DNA of 64,000 nt from Aureimonas sp. SA4125 (GCF_019973775.1 NZ_AP025032.1:4644501-4708500), one strand, 5' to 3'. Numbered from the stretch's first letter, positions 17,422 through 27,405 are shown. Program-made: numbers and translations. The notes: generated from the sequence alone by a model not told the origin.

Positions 17422-18729
17422 CTACAGGATGTAGCGCGACAGGTCGACGTTCCCGGCAATGCCATCCAGGGCCTTGTGCACATAGGCAGCGTCCACGACG
17501 TAGGTCGCGCCCGGCTTGTCCGGCGCCTCGAACGAAATCTCGTCCAGCACCCGCTCCATGACCGTCTGCAGCCGCCGCGCCCCGATGTTCTCGACCGAGC
17601 CGTTCAGCGACACCGCGAGATCGGCGATGGCGTCGATGGCGTCGGCCGTGATCTCGAGGTCGACCTTCTCGGTCTTCATCAGGGCGATGTACTGCTTGAT
17701 CAGCGAGGCCTCGGTCTCGGTCAGGATGCGGCGGAAATCGTCCTTCGTCAGCGCCTGCAGCTCGACGCGGATCGGCAGGCGGCCCTGCAGTTCCGGCAGG
17801 AGGTCCGACGGCTTCGACACGTGGAACGCACCCGACGCGATGAAGAGGATGTGGTCGGTCTTCACCGGGCCGTGCTTTGTCGCCACCGTCGTGCCTTCGA
17901 CGAGCGGCAGGAGATCGCGCTGCACGCCCTCGCGCGAAACGCCGGCGCCGCCATGGCTGTCCCTGTTGTTGGCGACCTTGTCGATCTCGTCGAGGAAGAC
18001 GATGCCGTTGTTCTCTACCGAGGCGATCGCCTCGGCGACGACCTGCTCCTGGTCGAGCAGCTTGTCGGATTCCTCGCCGATGAGAAGGGCGTAGCTGTCC
18101 TTCACGCTGGTGCGGCGCTGCTTGGTGCGCCCGCCCATCGCCTTGCCCAACATCTCGGAAATGTTCATCACGCCGATGCCGCCGGGCATGCCCGGGATTT
18201 CCATGCCGCCCATCGGGCCTGACGTGTCGGCGACCTCGATGTCGATCTCCTTGTCGTCGAGTTCGCCCGAGCGCAGCTTCTTGCGAAAGCTGTCGCGCGT
18301 CGCCGGCGAGGCCGTCTTGCCGACAAGCGCTTCGAGAACACGGTCCTCGGCACCCTGATGCGCCTTCGCCTTGACGTCCTCGCGCTTCTTCTCGCGCACG
18401 AGGCCGATGCCGATCTCGACGAGGTCGCGGATGATCTGCTCGACGTCGCGGCCGACATAGCCGACCTCGGTGAACTTCGTCGCTTCGACCTTGATGAACG
18501 GCGCTCCGGCGAGGCGCGCGAGGCGGCGCGAGATCTCGGTCTTGCCGACGCCCGTCGGCCCGATCATCAGAATGTTCTTCGGCATCACCTCTTCGCGCAA
18601 GGATCCCTCCAGCTGCTGGCGGCGCCAGCGATTGCGCAGGGCGACGGCCACGGCGCGCTTGGCGTCGTTCTGGCCGATGATGTGGCGGTCGAGCTCGGAA
18701 ACGATCTCGCGGGGAGAATAGTCACTCAT
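17422..18729 (-). CDS. hslU: ATP-dependent protease ATPase subunit HslU
   Basis: The 435-residue AAA+ unfoldase feeds substrates to the HslV peptidase. Walker A is GPTGVGKTE (about residues 57-65), Walker B is [10 protein letters not shown], and the long I-domain lies between. The sensor-2 block [15 protein letters not shown] and C-terminal DLSRYIL, which docks into HslV, are intact. The partner hslV is 15 kb away at 33.4 kb on the same strand, whereas the two are adjacent or nearly so in most relatives. The histidine phosphatase gene follows. Confidence 0.97.
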   Translation of the reverse strand: MSDYSPREIVSELDRHIIGQNDAKRAVAVALRNRWRRQQLEGSLREEVMPKNILMIGPTGVGKTEISRRLARLAGAPFIKVEATKFTEVGYVGRDVEQIIRDLVEIGIGLVREKKREDVKAKAHQGAEDRVLEALVGKTASPATRDSFRKKLRSGELDDKEIDIEVADTSGPMGGMEIPGMPGGIGVMNISEMLGKAMGGRTKQRRTSVKDSYALLIGEESDKLLDQEQVVAEAIASVENNGIVFLDEIDKVANNRDSHGGAGVSREGVQRDLLPLVEGTTVATKHGPVKTDHILFIASGAFHVSKPSDLLPELQGRLPIRVELQALTKDDFRRILTETEASLIKQYIALMKTEKVDLEITADAIDAIADLAVSLNGSVENIGARRLQTVMERVLDEISFEAPDKPGATYVVDAAYVHKALDGIAGNVDLSRYIL

Positions 18730-19153
18730 GAATCACTCTTGGAAAGATGGCCCGGACAGAGGAGGCCGGGCGAGATTGCCGCCGTGGGTCGGCGTTGGTC
18801 GTCAAATGGGGGCTCTTCCCGCCGAGCGCCACTGTCGCGCCCGGGAGGGAGGCGGGGAGGCGGAAGCCGATGCGCCGACCCTCGTACCCCGCCGAACGGC
18901 GACACGTGGGCCCGCGACCATGAGGCCGTGATGCCTTGCATCGCCGGTCAATACACGCAAACGTCGTCAACAGTTGATTGACCGTCCTTCCGGCGTCGTG
19001 GACAAAACGAAATAACAGCGGTCGACCGCTCCCGGTTTGCGCTATGGTGCGTGAGTCGACGCTGGTGGCAGCTGCAGGTTTCGCTTGAGCCGCGGCGGCC
19101 ATCGGCCTGGGCGGTTCGGGAACTGGCGCAGCCATGGCGCCGGGATCCAAGAA
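18730..19153. other. Intergenic region between hslU and the LuxR gene
   Basis: These 424 bp hold the divergent upstream regions of hslU and the LuxR-type gene. No supported gene, tRNA or clear promoter pair was found. No lux-box-like palindrome was recognised upstream of the regulator. Confidence 0.5.
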
Positions 19154-19888
19154 ATGGGGAAGCCCGCGCAGATTATGTCCGATGCGATGTCGATTCTTCA
19201 ACGCCTGGATCGTCCCTGGGAAGAGGTGCAGCTGGCACAGGCGGTCGAACAGGTGGCCCTTCTGTACGGCTATCGGCGGTTTGCCATCTTCACGCTGCCG
19301 GCTGCCGACGACAATCGCGCTGCGCTGAGCTTCCTGTTCGGCAACTGGGAACTTTCCTTCCTCGCGGCTTACGAAAAGCTCGGCCTGCTGCGCTTCAGTC
19401 CGGTCATCCGGGCGCTGAAGGCGGGGCCGGCGCCCTTCGTCTGGGATGTCGAGATGCTGCACGGGGCGGAGGAGGAGGGGGAGCCGAACCCGCCGGCGCA
19501 GCTTCTCAACGCCCACGGCTTTCACAGCGGCATCTATGTTCCGATCCAGGGCATGACCTCGTTCCACGGCGCGCTGGCGCTCGCGGGCGAGGGCCCGCCG
19601 CTTTCGGAAGAGCAGGCGGCCGAGTTGCAGCTGCCGGCCTTCGCCATCTTCGGCATGCTCGCCGCCTGCCGCTTCGAGGAAAACCGCCGGAGCAACCCGC
19701 TGTCGACGCGCGAGCGTGACTGCCTGAAGCTCGCCATGCTCGGCAAGACGTCGTCGGAGATCGGCATCATCCTGTCCCTGTCCGAATACACGATCTCGCA
19801 GTACCTCTCCTCGGCCACGCGCAAGGTGAACGCCTCCAACCGCACCCACGCCGTCGCGATCGCCGCGCAGATGGGCTATCTCAGCTGA
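19154..19888 (+). CDS. LuxR-family regulator (solo) with altered ligand-site residues
   Basis: The 244-residue protein has an N-terminal autoinducer-binding-like domain and a C-terminal LuxR helix-turn-helix (LSTRERDCLKLAMLGKTSSE onward). Counting against TraR numbering, Tyr61, Pro71 and Trp85 are kept (FLAAY, SPVI, FVWD), but position 57 is Phe instead of Trp and position 70 is Ser instead of the amide-binding Asp. No luxI synthase is in the window, so it is a solo. The altered pocket suggests it may not bind a standard acyl-homoserine lactone. The start is uncertain: ATG at 19154, 19175 or 19187. Confidence 0.85.
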   Translation: MGKPAQIMSDAMSILQRLDRPWEEVQLAQAVEQVALLYGYRRFAIFTLPAADDNRAALSFLFGNWELSFLAAYEKLGLLRFSPVIRALKAGPAPFVWDVEMLHGAEEEGEPNPPAQLLNAHGFHSGIYVPIQGMTSFHGALALAGEGPPLSEEQAAELQLPAFAIFGMLAACRFEENRRSNPLSTRERDCLKLAMLGKTSSEIGIILSLSEYTISQYLSSATRKVNASNRTHAVAIAAQMGYLS

Positions 19889-19992
19889 GCGCCCGGAGCG
19901 CGGCGGCATCCCGCCGCCGCCATGGCATGCCCGCCCGGCCCTATCGGCCCGATCGGCGCTGACGCCCTCGCGCCGGGAGGCGGCCCAAAGCC

Positions 19993-21555
19993 TCAGGCCG
20001 GCTCTTCCGGCGCCAAAGGCAGGAACTGGTAGGCCCAGGTCTCGGTCAGCGCGATGTCGCCCTTCTTCAGGAACAGCCGCAGTTCCACAGGCTCTCGGCC
20101 GTCCACCTTGAGGTCGAAAGTGGCGCGCCAGACGGTGCCGACCTTCAGGCGATAGCAGTGTGCGAGCGAGACGGTGCCGCGCGAGGCCGCGACGATCGTG
20201 TCGACGCCCAGGGTCCCGGCGTCGAGCGCGGCGATGGCGCCGCCATCGAAATCCACCACGAAGCGCGTTACGCCCGGCGGGCGTGGCTGGCCGGTAATGC
20301 CGCCGCGGCCCATCCGCGTCGCCACGACCTTGCCGGCCGCGACCGGATGCGGCGCATCCCTCGCCCAGGTCAGACGGTAGTCGTAGGCGAGCGCGTCGCC
20401 CTTGGCGACGGGCTTGGCGGCGAGCCAGTAGGCGGCGATGTTGTCGTGGATCTCGTCATCCGTCGGGATCTCGACGAGCTGCACGGCGCCGTCGCCCCAT
20501 TCGCCCTTCGGCTCGATCCAGACGCTGGCGCGGCGCTCGTAGAAGACACCGTCATCCTGGTAGTGATCGAATTCGCGGTCGCGCTGCAGCAGGCCAAAAC
20601 CCTGCGGCGCCTTGCCGGAAAAGGTCGAGGTCATGACCGTCTCCGGGTTGTTCAAAGGCCGCCAGAGGCGCTCGCCCTCGCCGGTCCAGATCGCAAGCCC
20701 GTCCGAATCGTGGATCTCGGGGCGCCAGTCGATGCGCCGCTCGCGGTCGGTCTCGGAATACCAGAACATCGAGGTGAGGGGCGCGATACCGACCCGCTCG
20801 ATGGCGTCGCGGGCGAAATAGCGCGACCGGATCTCCATCACGATCGGCCCGTCCTTCGTGCAGTCCATCTCGAGGACGCCCGTGATGCGCGGGCTGTTCA
20901 TCGCGCAGGCGATCTTGATCCGGCCGCCGATGTCCGACGGCGCGAGGTAGAAGTCGGTGAAGCGGGGAAACTCCTCGGGTGTCGGCATGGCGACGTCGAT
21001 GGCCAGCGCCCGCGCCGAGAGGCCGAACTGGTCGAGTTCGCCCGAGGTGCGGAAATAGGCCGCGCCCAGAAACGACAGCCAGTCGCGGTCGCCATCGGGC
21101 TCCAGCACGCGAAACCCGGCAAAGCCGATGTCGTCCGGCAATTCCTTGGCCGGATTGTCCGACGGGATGCGGAAGAGCCCGGGATCATAAGTCACCTGGC
21201 GGGCGGTCTCGCCGTCGACGACATGGATGCCGACGGGCAGCTTGAAATAGCGCCCGAGGTGGAAGAAGCGGATCGGCGCCTTGCCGCCGTCGAAATCGAG
21301 CGTGTTCTGCCGGAGATATTCGATGCGCTGGTGCTGGTCGTAGTCGATGCGCTCGAGCACGTCGCCGGCGCGCGGCACTTCCGGCACGTAGGCCTCGGCG
21401 GCGAGGGCCTGCATGCGGGCGACCAGCGCGTCGAAGGAATAGGGCTGCGGCGCGCCGAAGGTCAGCGCATCCGCCGTCGCGGCGCCGGCGCGCAAGGGCA
21501 GGGCGACGCCGAGGGCGGCGAGCGAGGCGAGGATCTGGCGGCGGGTAACGTCCAT
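19993..21555 (-). CDS. opgG: Glucan biosynthesis protein OpgG/MdoG, Tat-exported
   Basis: This 520-residue periplasmic protein is needed for osmoregulated periplasmic glucan backbone synthesis. The N-terminus MDVTRRQILASLAALGVALP is a twin-arginine signal (TRRQIL), and MdoG domain blocks follow: YFKLPVGIHVVDG, FLGAAYFR, TSMFWYSETDR and FHYQDDGVFYERR-like segments. The ATG at 21555 follows CTGGAG by 6 bases. Neither opgH nor another glucan gene is adjacent. OpgD is a close paralogue and is also Tat-exported, so the exact symbol is less certain than the family. Confidence 0.9.
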   Translation of the reverse strand: MDVTRRQILASLAALGVALPLRAGAATADALTFGAPQPYSFDALVARMQALAAEAYVPEVPRAGDVLERIDYDQHQRIEYLRQNTLDFDGGKAPIRFFHLGRYFKLPVGIHVVDGETARQVTYDPGLFRIPSDNPAKELPDDIGFAGFRVLEPDGDRDWLSFLGAAYFRTSGELDQFGLSARALAIDVAMPTPEEFPRFTDFYLAPSDIGGRIKIACAMNSPRITGVLEMDCTKDGPIVMEIRSRYFARDAIERVGIAPLTSMFWYSETDRERRIDWRPEIHDSDGLAIWTGEGERLWRPLNNPETVMTSTFSGKAPQGFGLLQRDREFDHYQDDGVFYERRASVWIEPKGEWGDGAVQLVEIPTDDEIHDNIAAYWLAAKPVAKGDALAYDYRLTWARDAPHPVAAGKVVATRMGRGGITGQPRPPGVTRFVVDFDGGAIAALDAGTLGVDTIVAASRGTVSLAHCYRLKVGTVWRATFDLKVDGREPVELRLFLKKGDIALTETWAYQFLPLAPEEPA

Positions 21556-21772
21556 GAGGGGCTCCAGGAGATCGGCACGGTCATATCGGGTCAAACGCCA
21601 CGAGCGCGGCGGCATTGCGGCCGACCCGGTCTGTCCCGGAACTGCCGGGCTCGCCGGTACGTTGGTCGAAGCGAAAGCGGGCTCGCGGCGTGGTCGCCCG
21701 GGAACGGGTTTCATGCCGGCTGCAGCGTTACGCCCGCGCCAGAGGTCCGGCAAGGCGATCCGGCCGCAGCGC

Positions 21773-22729
21773 TCACAGTTTCCTCAGGGCCACCTGCTCG
21801 ATGCGGTGGGCCGAGCCCTTGCGCAGGATCAGGTCGGCACGCGGCCGGGTCGGCAGGATGTTCTCGTAGAGATTTCGCCCGTTGATGTTGGTCCAGAGCC
21901 CCAACGCGATCTCCAGCGCCTCCGCCTCGCTGATCTGGGAGTAGCGGTGGAAGAAGGAGCCTTCGTCGCGGAAGGCCGTCTCGCGCAGCCGCATGAAGCG
22001 CTCGACATACCACCGCCGGATGTCGATCTCCTCGGCGTCGATATAGATCGAGAAGTCGAAGAAGTCGGAGACGAAGGGCACGATCTTGCCGTCCTTCGGC
22101 AGGTCGCGCACCTGGAGAACGTTCAGCCCCTCGAAGATCAGAATGTCCGGCTGGTCAACGGTGACGTGCCGGCCCGGCACGACGTCGTAGACGAAGTGCG
22201 AGTAGACCGGCGCCTCGACATGGCGCACGCCCGATTTGATGTCGGAGAGGAAGCGCAGGATTGTGCCGACGTCGTAGCTCTCGGGAAAACCCTTGCGCTG
22301 CATCAGCCCCTCGGCCTCGAGCACCGCGTTGGGAAACAGGAAGCCGTCGGTGGTGACGAGGTCGACCTTGGGCGAGGTCGGCCATCGCGCGAGCAGCTCC
22401 TTCAGGACGCGCGCGGTGGTCGACTTGCCGACCGCGACCGAGCCGGCGATGCCGATGATGAAGGGCGTCTTCGTCGCCTTCGTCCGGGCCAGGAATTTTT
22501 CCCGTTGGCGAAACAGCCCCTGCGAGGCCTCGACATGGGCATAGAGGAGGCGCGAGACGGCGAGATAGATGCGCCCGACTTCGTCGAGATCGACGGGATC
22601 GCCCATGGTGCGCAGCCGCGTGACCTCTTCCTCGGTCAGCGTCAACGGCTGGCCGGCGCGGAACGCCGCCCATTCCTCGGCGGAATAGAAGCGGTAGGGC
22701 GAGAATTTCGACGGCGTCATCTGGTCCAT
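21773..22729 (-). CDS. coaA: Pantothenate kinase type I
   Basis: The 318-residue enzyme phosphorylates pantothenate, the first and regulated step of CoA synthesis. The P-loop [15 protein letters not shown] is near residue 97, and the conserved [15 protein letters not shown] and [20 protein letters not shown] follow. It ends the minus-strand run hisF-hisE-coaA with 8 bp after hisE. That order is the usual tail of the hisBHAFE-coaA cluster in Rhizobiales, here separated from hisB-H-A. A second ATG three codons in (22720) is an alternative start. Confidence 0.95.
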   Translation of the reverse strand: MDQMTPSKFSPYRFYSAEEWAAFRAGQPLTLTEEEVTRLRTMGDPVDLDEVGRIYLAVSRLLYAHVEASQGLFRQREKFLARTKATKTPFIIGIAGSVAVGKSTTARVLKELLARWPTSPKVDLVTTDGFLFPNAVLEAEGLMQRKGFPESYDVGTILRFLSDIKSGVRHVEAPVYSHFVYDVVPGRHVTVDQPDILIFEGLNVLQVRDLPKDGKIVPFVSDFFDFSIYIDAEEIDIRRWYVERFMRLRETAFRDEGSFFHRYSQISEAEALEIALGLWTNINGRNLYENILPTRPRADLILRKGSAHRIEQVALRKL

Positions 22730-22737
22730 GCCCGTTC

Positions 22738-23061
22738 TCAGACGTCCTGAGGCCGTCGGGCCTTCTCCTCCAGCCCGGTCTCGGCGGTGCGGCGCTGGAG
22801 TTCGGCGAGAACGTCGGCCAGCGGCACCTTCCGGAGATGCAGGACGACCATCAGATGGTAGAGGAGGTCGGCGCTTTCGCCGACAAGGGCGGCGTCGTCT
22901 TCCGAAATTGCCGCGATCACCGTCTCGACCGCCTCCTCGCCGAGCTTCTTGGCGGTCTTCGCGACGCCCTTGGCGGCGAGCTTGGCGGTGTAGGAGCTTT
23001 TGTCGCCGGAAACCGCGCGCTGGGCGACGATGGCTTCGAGATCGCTGAGGGTGAAGCTCAT
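22738..23061 (-). CDS. hisE: Phosphoribosyl-ATP pyrophosphatase
   Basis: The 107-residue all-helical enzyme hydrolyses PRATP to PRAMP, the second step of histidine synthesis. The metal-site motif [14 protein letters not shown] is near residue 37 and [13 protein letters not shown] near residue 60. It is a stand-alone HisE, not fused to HisI. A 117-bp palindromic repeat separates it from hisF, which is an unusual insertion inside this operon. Confidence 0.95.
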   Translation of the reverse strand: MSFTLSDLEAIVAQRAVSGDKSSYTAKLAAKGVAKTAKKLGEEAVETVIAAISEDDAALVGESADLLYHLMVVLHLRKVPLADVLAELQRRTAETGLEEKARRPQDV

Positions 23062-23108
23062 CGGGCGGTTCCGGTCGGGTACGTTTCGACAGAGGCCAGC
23101 GGCGGCGT

Positions 23109-23225
23109 ACCCCCCTCTGCCTTGCCAGGCATCTCCCCCTCAAGGGGGGAGATCAGCAGTTGCGCCGTCGGCGAGGTTCGACCTCCCCCCTTGAGGGGGA
23201 GATGGCCGGAAGGCCAGAGGGGGGT
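23109..23225. repeat. Palindromic dispersed repeat, copy 1 (between hisF and hisE)
   Basis: The element is bounded by inverted ends ACCCCCCTCTGCC and its complement near 23213-23225. Inside are two facing CTCCCCCTCAAGGGGGGAG-type palindromes separated by about 35 variable bases. A second copy with the same design is at 56518-56631. Both sit inside operons in non-coding gaps, as expected for a transcribed hairpin-forming element. Confidence 0.85.
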
Positions 23226-23278
23226 GCCCAACGCAGACTCCTGCAGCAAAAACAATGGGAAAGGTCGCAGAACCTGGC

Positions 23279-24061
23279 TCACTTCCCGTCCCGCCGCATC
23301 GCAAGCCCGGCGCCCGCCATGTGATCCTTCGCCTCGGCGATGGTATAGGTCCCGAAATGGAAGATCGAGGCGGCGAGCACCGCCGTCGCATGGCCGTCGC
23401 GGATGCCGGCGACGAGATGGTCGAGCGTGCCGACGCCGCCCGAAGCGATCACGGGAACGCTGACAGCATCGGCTACGGCCCGCGTCAGGCCGATGTCGAA
23501 GCCGGCCTTGGTGCCGTCGCGGTCCATCGACGTCAACAGGATCTCGCCGGCCCCGAGTGCCGTCACGCGGCGGGCGAAATCGACGGCGTCGATTCCCGTC
23601 GCGGTTCGTCCGCCATGGGTGAAGATCTCCCAGCGACCCTCTTCGTCCTCGGCGCTGACGCGCTTGGCGTCGATGGCGACGACGATGCACTGGTTGCCGA
23701 ACTTGTCGGCCGCCTCGGCGACGAATTCCGGCCGGGCGACGGCCGCCGTGTTGATCGAGACCTTGTCGGCGCCGGCCAGCAGCAGCTTGCGGATGTCGGC
23801 GACCTGGCGCACGCCGCCGCCGACGGTCACCGGCATGAAGCAGCGCTCGGCCGTGCGCGCGACGACGTCGAAGATCGTCTCGCGGTTTTCCGACGAGGCG
23901 GTGATGTCCAGGAAGCAGAGCTCGTCGGCGCCGGCAGCATCGTAGGCCGCGGCGGCCTCGACGGGATCGCCGGCGTCGACGAGGCCCTCGAAGCGCACGC
24001 CCTTGACGACACGGCCGTCCTTGACGTCGAGACAGGGGATGATGCGCGATTTGAGGGTCAG
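23279..24061 (-). CDS. hisF: Imidazole glycerol phosphate synthase cyclase subunit HisF (CTG start)
   Basis: The 260-residue barrel converts PRFAR plus ammonia from HisH to IGP and AICAR. Catalytic Asp residues are in [18 protein letters not shown] (near residue 11) and [13 protein letters not shown] (near residue 138). The family start is MTLK; here that position is CTG followed by ACC CTC AAA. GAGGA lies 7 bases before the CTG. No ATG, GTG or TTG occurs in frame nearby except a GTG 26 codons up that would add an Arg-rich tail. The likely start is therefore CTG, or a mutated ATG. hisH and hisA are 11-12 kb away. Confidence 0.9.
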   Translation of the reverse strand: MTLKSRIIPCLDVKDGRVVKGVRFEGLVDAGDPVEAAAAYDAAGADELCFLDITASSENRETIFDVVARTAERCFMPVTVGGGVRQVADIRKLLLAGADKVSINTAAVARPEFVAEAADKFGNQCIVVAIDAKRVSAEDEEGRWEIFTHGGRTATGIDAVDFARRVTALGAGEILLTSMDRDGTKAGFDIGLTRAVADAVSVPVIASGGVGTLDHLVAGIRDGHATAVLAASIFHFGTYTIAEAKDHMAGAGLAMRRDGK

Positions 24062-24237
24062 GTTCGTGTCCTCGGCAACGTTCGCGCCGCTTATGCGACG
24101 GCATGGCGGTCGACGGCAAGGGCAGCGTGATGCCGACACCCCCCGGCGGTATGGGAGCGGACGGCGCGGGGCAGCCTCGCACCAGCCTCGACCGCTATCT
24201 CTGTGGCACCACGCGAAGCGCCGCGGAAAAGCCGGCG

Positions 24238-24660
24238 TTACCGGGCGAGCCGCGATCCCGCCTGGTCGATCAGCATGTTGGCGATCGTCATGCGGCGGTT
24301 GGCACGGTCGCGATAGGCAGGCCTGACGCGGTCGGGGTGGTTCTGCAGGGCGAATTTCCGCCGAAGCCTGGAGAGGGCCTCGCTGGACGTCAGGGCGGCA
24401 AGTCCGAGTTCCTCGGCGATGTCCTCCGGGTCGAGGCTGAGCTCGCCATAGGCCCATTCGTCGATAAGTGTCGCCGGCGAGGGGATGCTGTCGGTGTGAT
24501 ACGCGGCCTTGGCCTTGGCGTCGACGGACCCGCTGCCCTCGAGCTGGTCGAGCACCTGCCAGAATTCCGGCGAGGCGACCGATCCGCTGTGCCGGTACGC
24601 GTCGTCGTCGCCCGGTACTGCGGGCCTGGCGATCTCATCGAGGATGTCGGCAAAGTCCAT
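24238..24660 (-). CDS. J-domain-like protein
   Basis: The 140-residue protein ends in a J-domain-like helical hairpin: [16 protein letters not shown] carries the HPD motif that stimulates DnaK ATPase, followed by [15 protein letters not shown]. The N-terminal part is acidic with no recognised domain. It could be a specialised DnaK co-chaperone. The start is uncertain: ATG at 24660 gives [13 protein letters not shown], and ATGs at 24705 and 24744 are alternatives with no better ribosome site. It lies 177 bp upstream of hisF on the same strand. Confidence 0.7.
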   Translation of the reverse strand: MDFADILDEIARPAVPGDDDAYRHSGSVASPEFWQVLDQLEGSGSVDAKAKAAYHTDSIPSPATLIDEWAYGELSLDPEDIAEELGLAALTSSEALSRLRRKFALQNHPDRVRPAYRDRANRRMTIANMLIDQAGSRLAR

Positions 24661-24874
24661 GTCGGTTCTCGCTGCGTCTGCCGCTTCGCTGGACCCGCCG
24701 ATCATGACGTGGATCGCCCGCGAAGAACAGACACGATCCTGCATCGTTCCGCTGAATCCCGGGTTAATCAGCCAGCCGTATAACACTCGGCGCCGCGTTA
24801 ACCCCTCGTGCGCACGGAACCTGTGCGCGTTCCGCCGCGTCTTCTCGCATCGGAAGCCAGCAAAGGACGGGGCG

Positions 24875-25066
24875 ATGAGCGATCTCAAGGACAAGGCCGA
24901 AACGGATGACGCCGAGGTGTCGCCGATGGAAGCCCAGAACGAGGGTGTCGAGCACACCGGGCCGGCGAAGGAATCGCTGCCGGCGACATCCGGCACACCG
25001 GCCGACACCGCGCCGCCCTCCCCGATCCGCCAGGGCGGCGAGGACGAAAGCCGCGACGACCTGTAG
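24875..25066 (+). CDS. Small hydrophilic protein, 63 residues
   Basis: This short, strongly charged protein (Asp, Glu, Pro, Ser rich) begins MSDLKDKAETDDAEVSP and has no membrane segment. AAGGA lies 8 bases before the ATG. It is followed 92 bp later by a second small protein with a similar start (MDKEKPLKDKAAEPD). Composition suggests an intrinsically disordered protein. No family or function is recognised. Confidence 0.55.
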   Translation: MSDLKDKAETDDAEVSPMEAQNEGVEHTGPAKESLPATSGTPADTAPPSPIRQGGEDESRDDL

Positions 25067-25158
25067 GGACGAGGCTGCGACCGGGAATTTCGAGCCTTTG
25101 CGGAACGGCGGTGCCCCCTCGCCGATTGTCTCCGCGAAACCCGTCTGAGGAGGATGAC

Positions 25159-25293
25159 ATGGACAAGGAAAAGCCGCTGAAGGACAAGGCCGCCGAGCCG
25201 GACGCCGCCGGGAACGCGGCCAAGTCCGCGACGAACGAGGCCGGGCGCCACAAGGTCGGCGAGACGCCGGCGAAGACCGAGGCGAAGAAGTAG
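25159..25293 (+). CDS. Small Lys/Ala-rich hydrophilic protein, 44 residues
   Basis: The 44-residue product is charged and disordered-looking (MDKEKPLKDKAAEPD start, KTEAKK end). A strong GAGGAGG ribosome site lies 5 bases before the ATG, which is the best support that it is real. It may be a relative of the preceding 63-residue gene through the shared LKDKAE/LKDKAA segment. It ends 37 bp before a perfect 14-bp hairpin that faces rpsA. Confidence 0.6.
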   Translation: MDKEKPLKDKAAEPDAAGNAAKSATNEAGRHKVGETPAKTEAKK

Positions 25294-25330
25294 CGACCAC
25301 GCGTCAGAACCTGGCCGGTGTCGGAAACGG

Positions 25331-25363
25331 AAAAGGCCCGCGGGGATGTCCCGCGGGCCTTTT
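25331..25363. terminator. Bidirectional intrinsic terminator between small ORF and rpsA
   Basis: A perfect 14-bp stem (25331-25344 and 25350-25363) has AAAA at one foot and TTTT at the other, with a 5-base loop, so it reads as a terminator on both strands. It separates the plus-strand small gene from the converging rpsA. Confidence 0.9.
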
Positions 25364-25389
25364 CATGTCTTGTCGGATGCGGCCGAAGC

Positions 25390-27132
25390 CTACTCCTCGT
25401 CGCCGCGACCCTTCAGGGCAGCGCCGAGAATGTCGCCGAGCGAGGCGCCCGAGTCGGTCGAACCGTACTGCTGCACGGCCTCCTTCTCTTCGGCGATCTG
25501 CAGCGCCTTGATCGACACGCCGATGCGGTGTGCCTTCTTGTCGAACTGCGTGACGCGCGCATCGACCTTCTGGCCGACCTGGAAACGCTCCGGACGCTGG
25601 TCCTCGCGGTCGCGGGCAAGATCGGCCCGACGGATGAACGAGGTGAAGTCGCTGTCGGCGATCCGGACCTCGAGGCCACCGTCGGTGACCGCGGTCACTT
25701 CGCAGGTGACGATCGAGCCACGGCGCATTTCACCCGAATCGACCGGGGCCGAGGACGAACCGGAAGCGCCGGGGGCACCCGCCGTACCGGAGCCCTGGCC
25801 TTCGCCGCCGACCTGCTTGATGCCGAGCGAGATGCGCTCCTTGTCGATGTCGACGTCGAGGACCTGGGCCTTGACGATGTCGCCCTTGTTGTATTCCTCG
25901 ATGACCTGCTCGCCCGGACGGTTCCAGTCGAGGTCGGAGAGGTGGACCATGCCGTCCACATCGCCTTCGAGGCCGATGAACAGGCCGAACTCGGTCTTGT
26001 TCTTGACCTCGCCCTCGACCATCGTTCCGATCGGGAACTGGTCGCGGAAGGCTTCCCATGGGTTCTGCAGGGTCTGCTTGAGACCGAGCGAGATGCGGCG
26101 CTTGACCGGATCCACCTCGAGCACGACCACTTCGACTTCCTGCGTCGTCGAGAGGATCTTGCCGGGATGGACGTTCTTCTTCGTCCAGCTCATCTCCGAG
26201 ACGTGGATCAGGCCTTCGATGCCCGGCTCCAGCTCGACGAAGGCACCGTAGTCGGTGATGTTCGTGACGCGGCCCGTGACCTTGACGCCCATCGGGTACT
26301 TCACGCCGATGCCGTCCCAGGGATCGGCCTCGAGCTGCTTCATGCCGAGCGAGATGCGGTGGGTTTCCTGGTTGATGCGGATGATCTGGACCTTGACGGT
26401 CTGGCCGATCTGCAGGATCTCGGTCGGGTGGTTGACGCGGCGCCAGGCCATGTCGGTGACATGGAGCAGGCCGTCGATGCCGCCGAGGTCAACGAACGCA
26501 CCGTAATCGGTGATGTTCTTGACGACGCCGTCGACGGTCTGGCTTTCCTCGAGGTTCTGCACGATTTCCGAACGCTGTTCGGCGCGCGACTCTTCGAGGA
26601 CGGTGCGGCGCGAGACGACGATGTTGCCGCGGCGCTTGTCCATCTTCAGGATCTGGAACGGCTGCGGCGTGTTCATCAGCGGCGTGACGTCGCGGATCGG
26701 GCGGATGTCGACCTGGGAGCGCGGAAGGAAGGCCACGGCGCCGTCGAGATCGACGGTGAAGCCGCCCTTGACCTGGTTGAAGATCTGGCCTTCGACCTTT
26801 TCGCCAGCGTTGAACTTGACCTCGAGATTGACCCAGCTCTCTTCGCGGCGAGCCTTGTCGCGGCTCAGCACGGCTTCGCCGAGGGCATTCTCGATGCGCT
26901 CGACATAGACCTCGACGGTGTCGCCGATCTTCAGCTCGGCGCCGCCCTTGCCGCCGAATTCCTTCAGTGCGACGCGGCCTTCGACCTTCAGACCGGCGTC
27001 GATGACGGCCATGTCTTTCTCGATGCCGACGACGATGCCCTTGACCACGGCGCCTTCGGCGACATCGTGATCCTGGTACGAGGCTTCGAGCAACGCGGCG
27101 AAATCATCGCGCGATGGGTTGGTGTTTGACAT
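25390..27132 (-). CDS. rpsA: 30S ribosomal protein S1
   Basis: The 580-residue protein binds mRNA at the ribosome and has six S1 (OB-fold) repeats. Repeats 3-6 are clearest, each with an ITDYGAFVDLG or KTEFGLFIGLE-type core and a RISLGMKQ-type end. Between the last two repeats is a Gly/Ser/Ala-rich linker (about residues 448-470). The C-terminus YGSTDSGASLGDILGAALKG is typical of alphaproteobacterial S1. The ATG at 27132 (MSNTNPSRDDFAALLEASY) is chosen over one seven codons upstream. cmk and aroA lie upstream on the same strand. Confidence 0.97.
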   Translation of the reverse strand: MSNTNPSRDDFAALLEASYQDHDVAEGAVVKGIVVGIEKDMAVIDAGLKVEGRVALKEFGGKGGAELKIGDTVEVYVERIENALGEAVLSRDKARREESWVNLEVKFNAGEKVEGQIFNQVKGGFTVDLDGAVAFLPRSQVDIRPIRDVTPLMNTPQPFQILKMDKRRGNIVVSRRTVLEESRAEQRSEIVQNLEESQTVDGVVKNITDYGAFVDLGGIDGLLHVTDMAWRRVNHPTEILQIGQTVKVQIIRINQETHRISLGMKQLEADPWDGIGVKYPMGVKVTGRVTNITDYGAFVELEPGIEGLIHVSEMSWTKKNVHPGKILSTTQEVEVVVLEVDPVKRRISLGLKQTLQNPWEAFRDQFPIGTMVEGEVKNKTEFGLFIGLEGDVDGMVHLSDLDWNRPGEQVIEEYNKGDIVKAQVLDVDIDKERISLGIKQVGGEGQGSGTAGAPGASGSSSAPVDSGEMRRGSIVTCEVTAVTDGGLEVRIADSDFTSFIRRADLARDREDQRPERFQVGQKVDARVTQFDKKAHRIGVSIKALQIAEEKEAVQQYGSTDSGASLGDILGAALKGRGDEE

Positions 27133-27405
27133 TCGTTCTCCTTGGAACCTCATCGCCCGTGTCGTCGGGGGGAGGTCGTGCGCCGCGTGTTCGTGTTTCG
27201 GGTCGCCGTCAGGATGGTCCCGCCCCGTTCCGACAGGCGGAGGAGGGGCCCGGAAAACGCCCCTCTCGGGAAGAGCTCCGGCTGGCGCGGTGGACCGGCC
27301 CTGGGCAGGGTTCTATCGTCTCGGCCCGCCGGCAGGGCGCGAACGCGCACCATCTCCAACATGGCCGAAAAGGGCGCGCCCTCCTGCGAGAGCCGCCCTC
27401 ATGCA

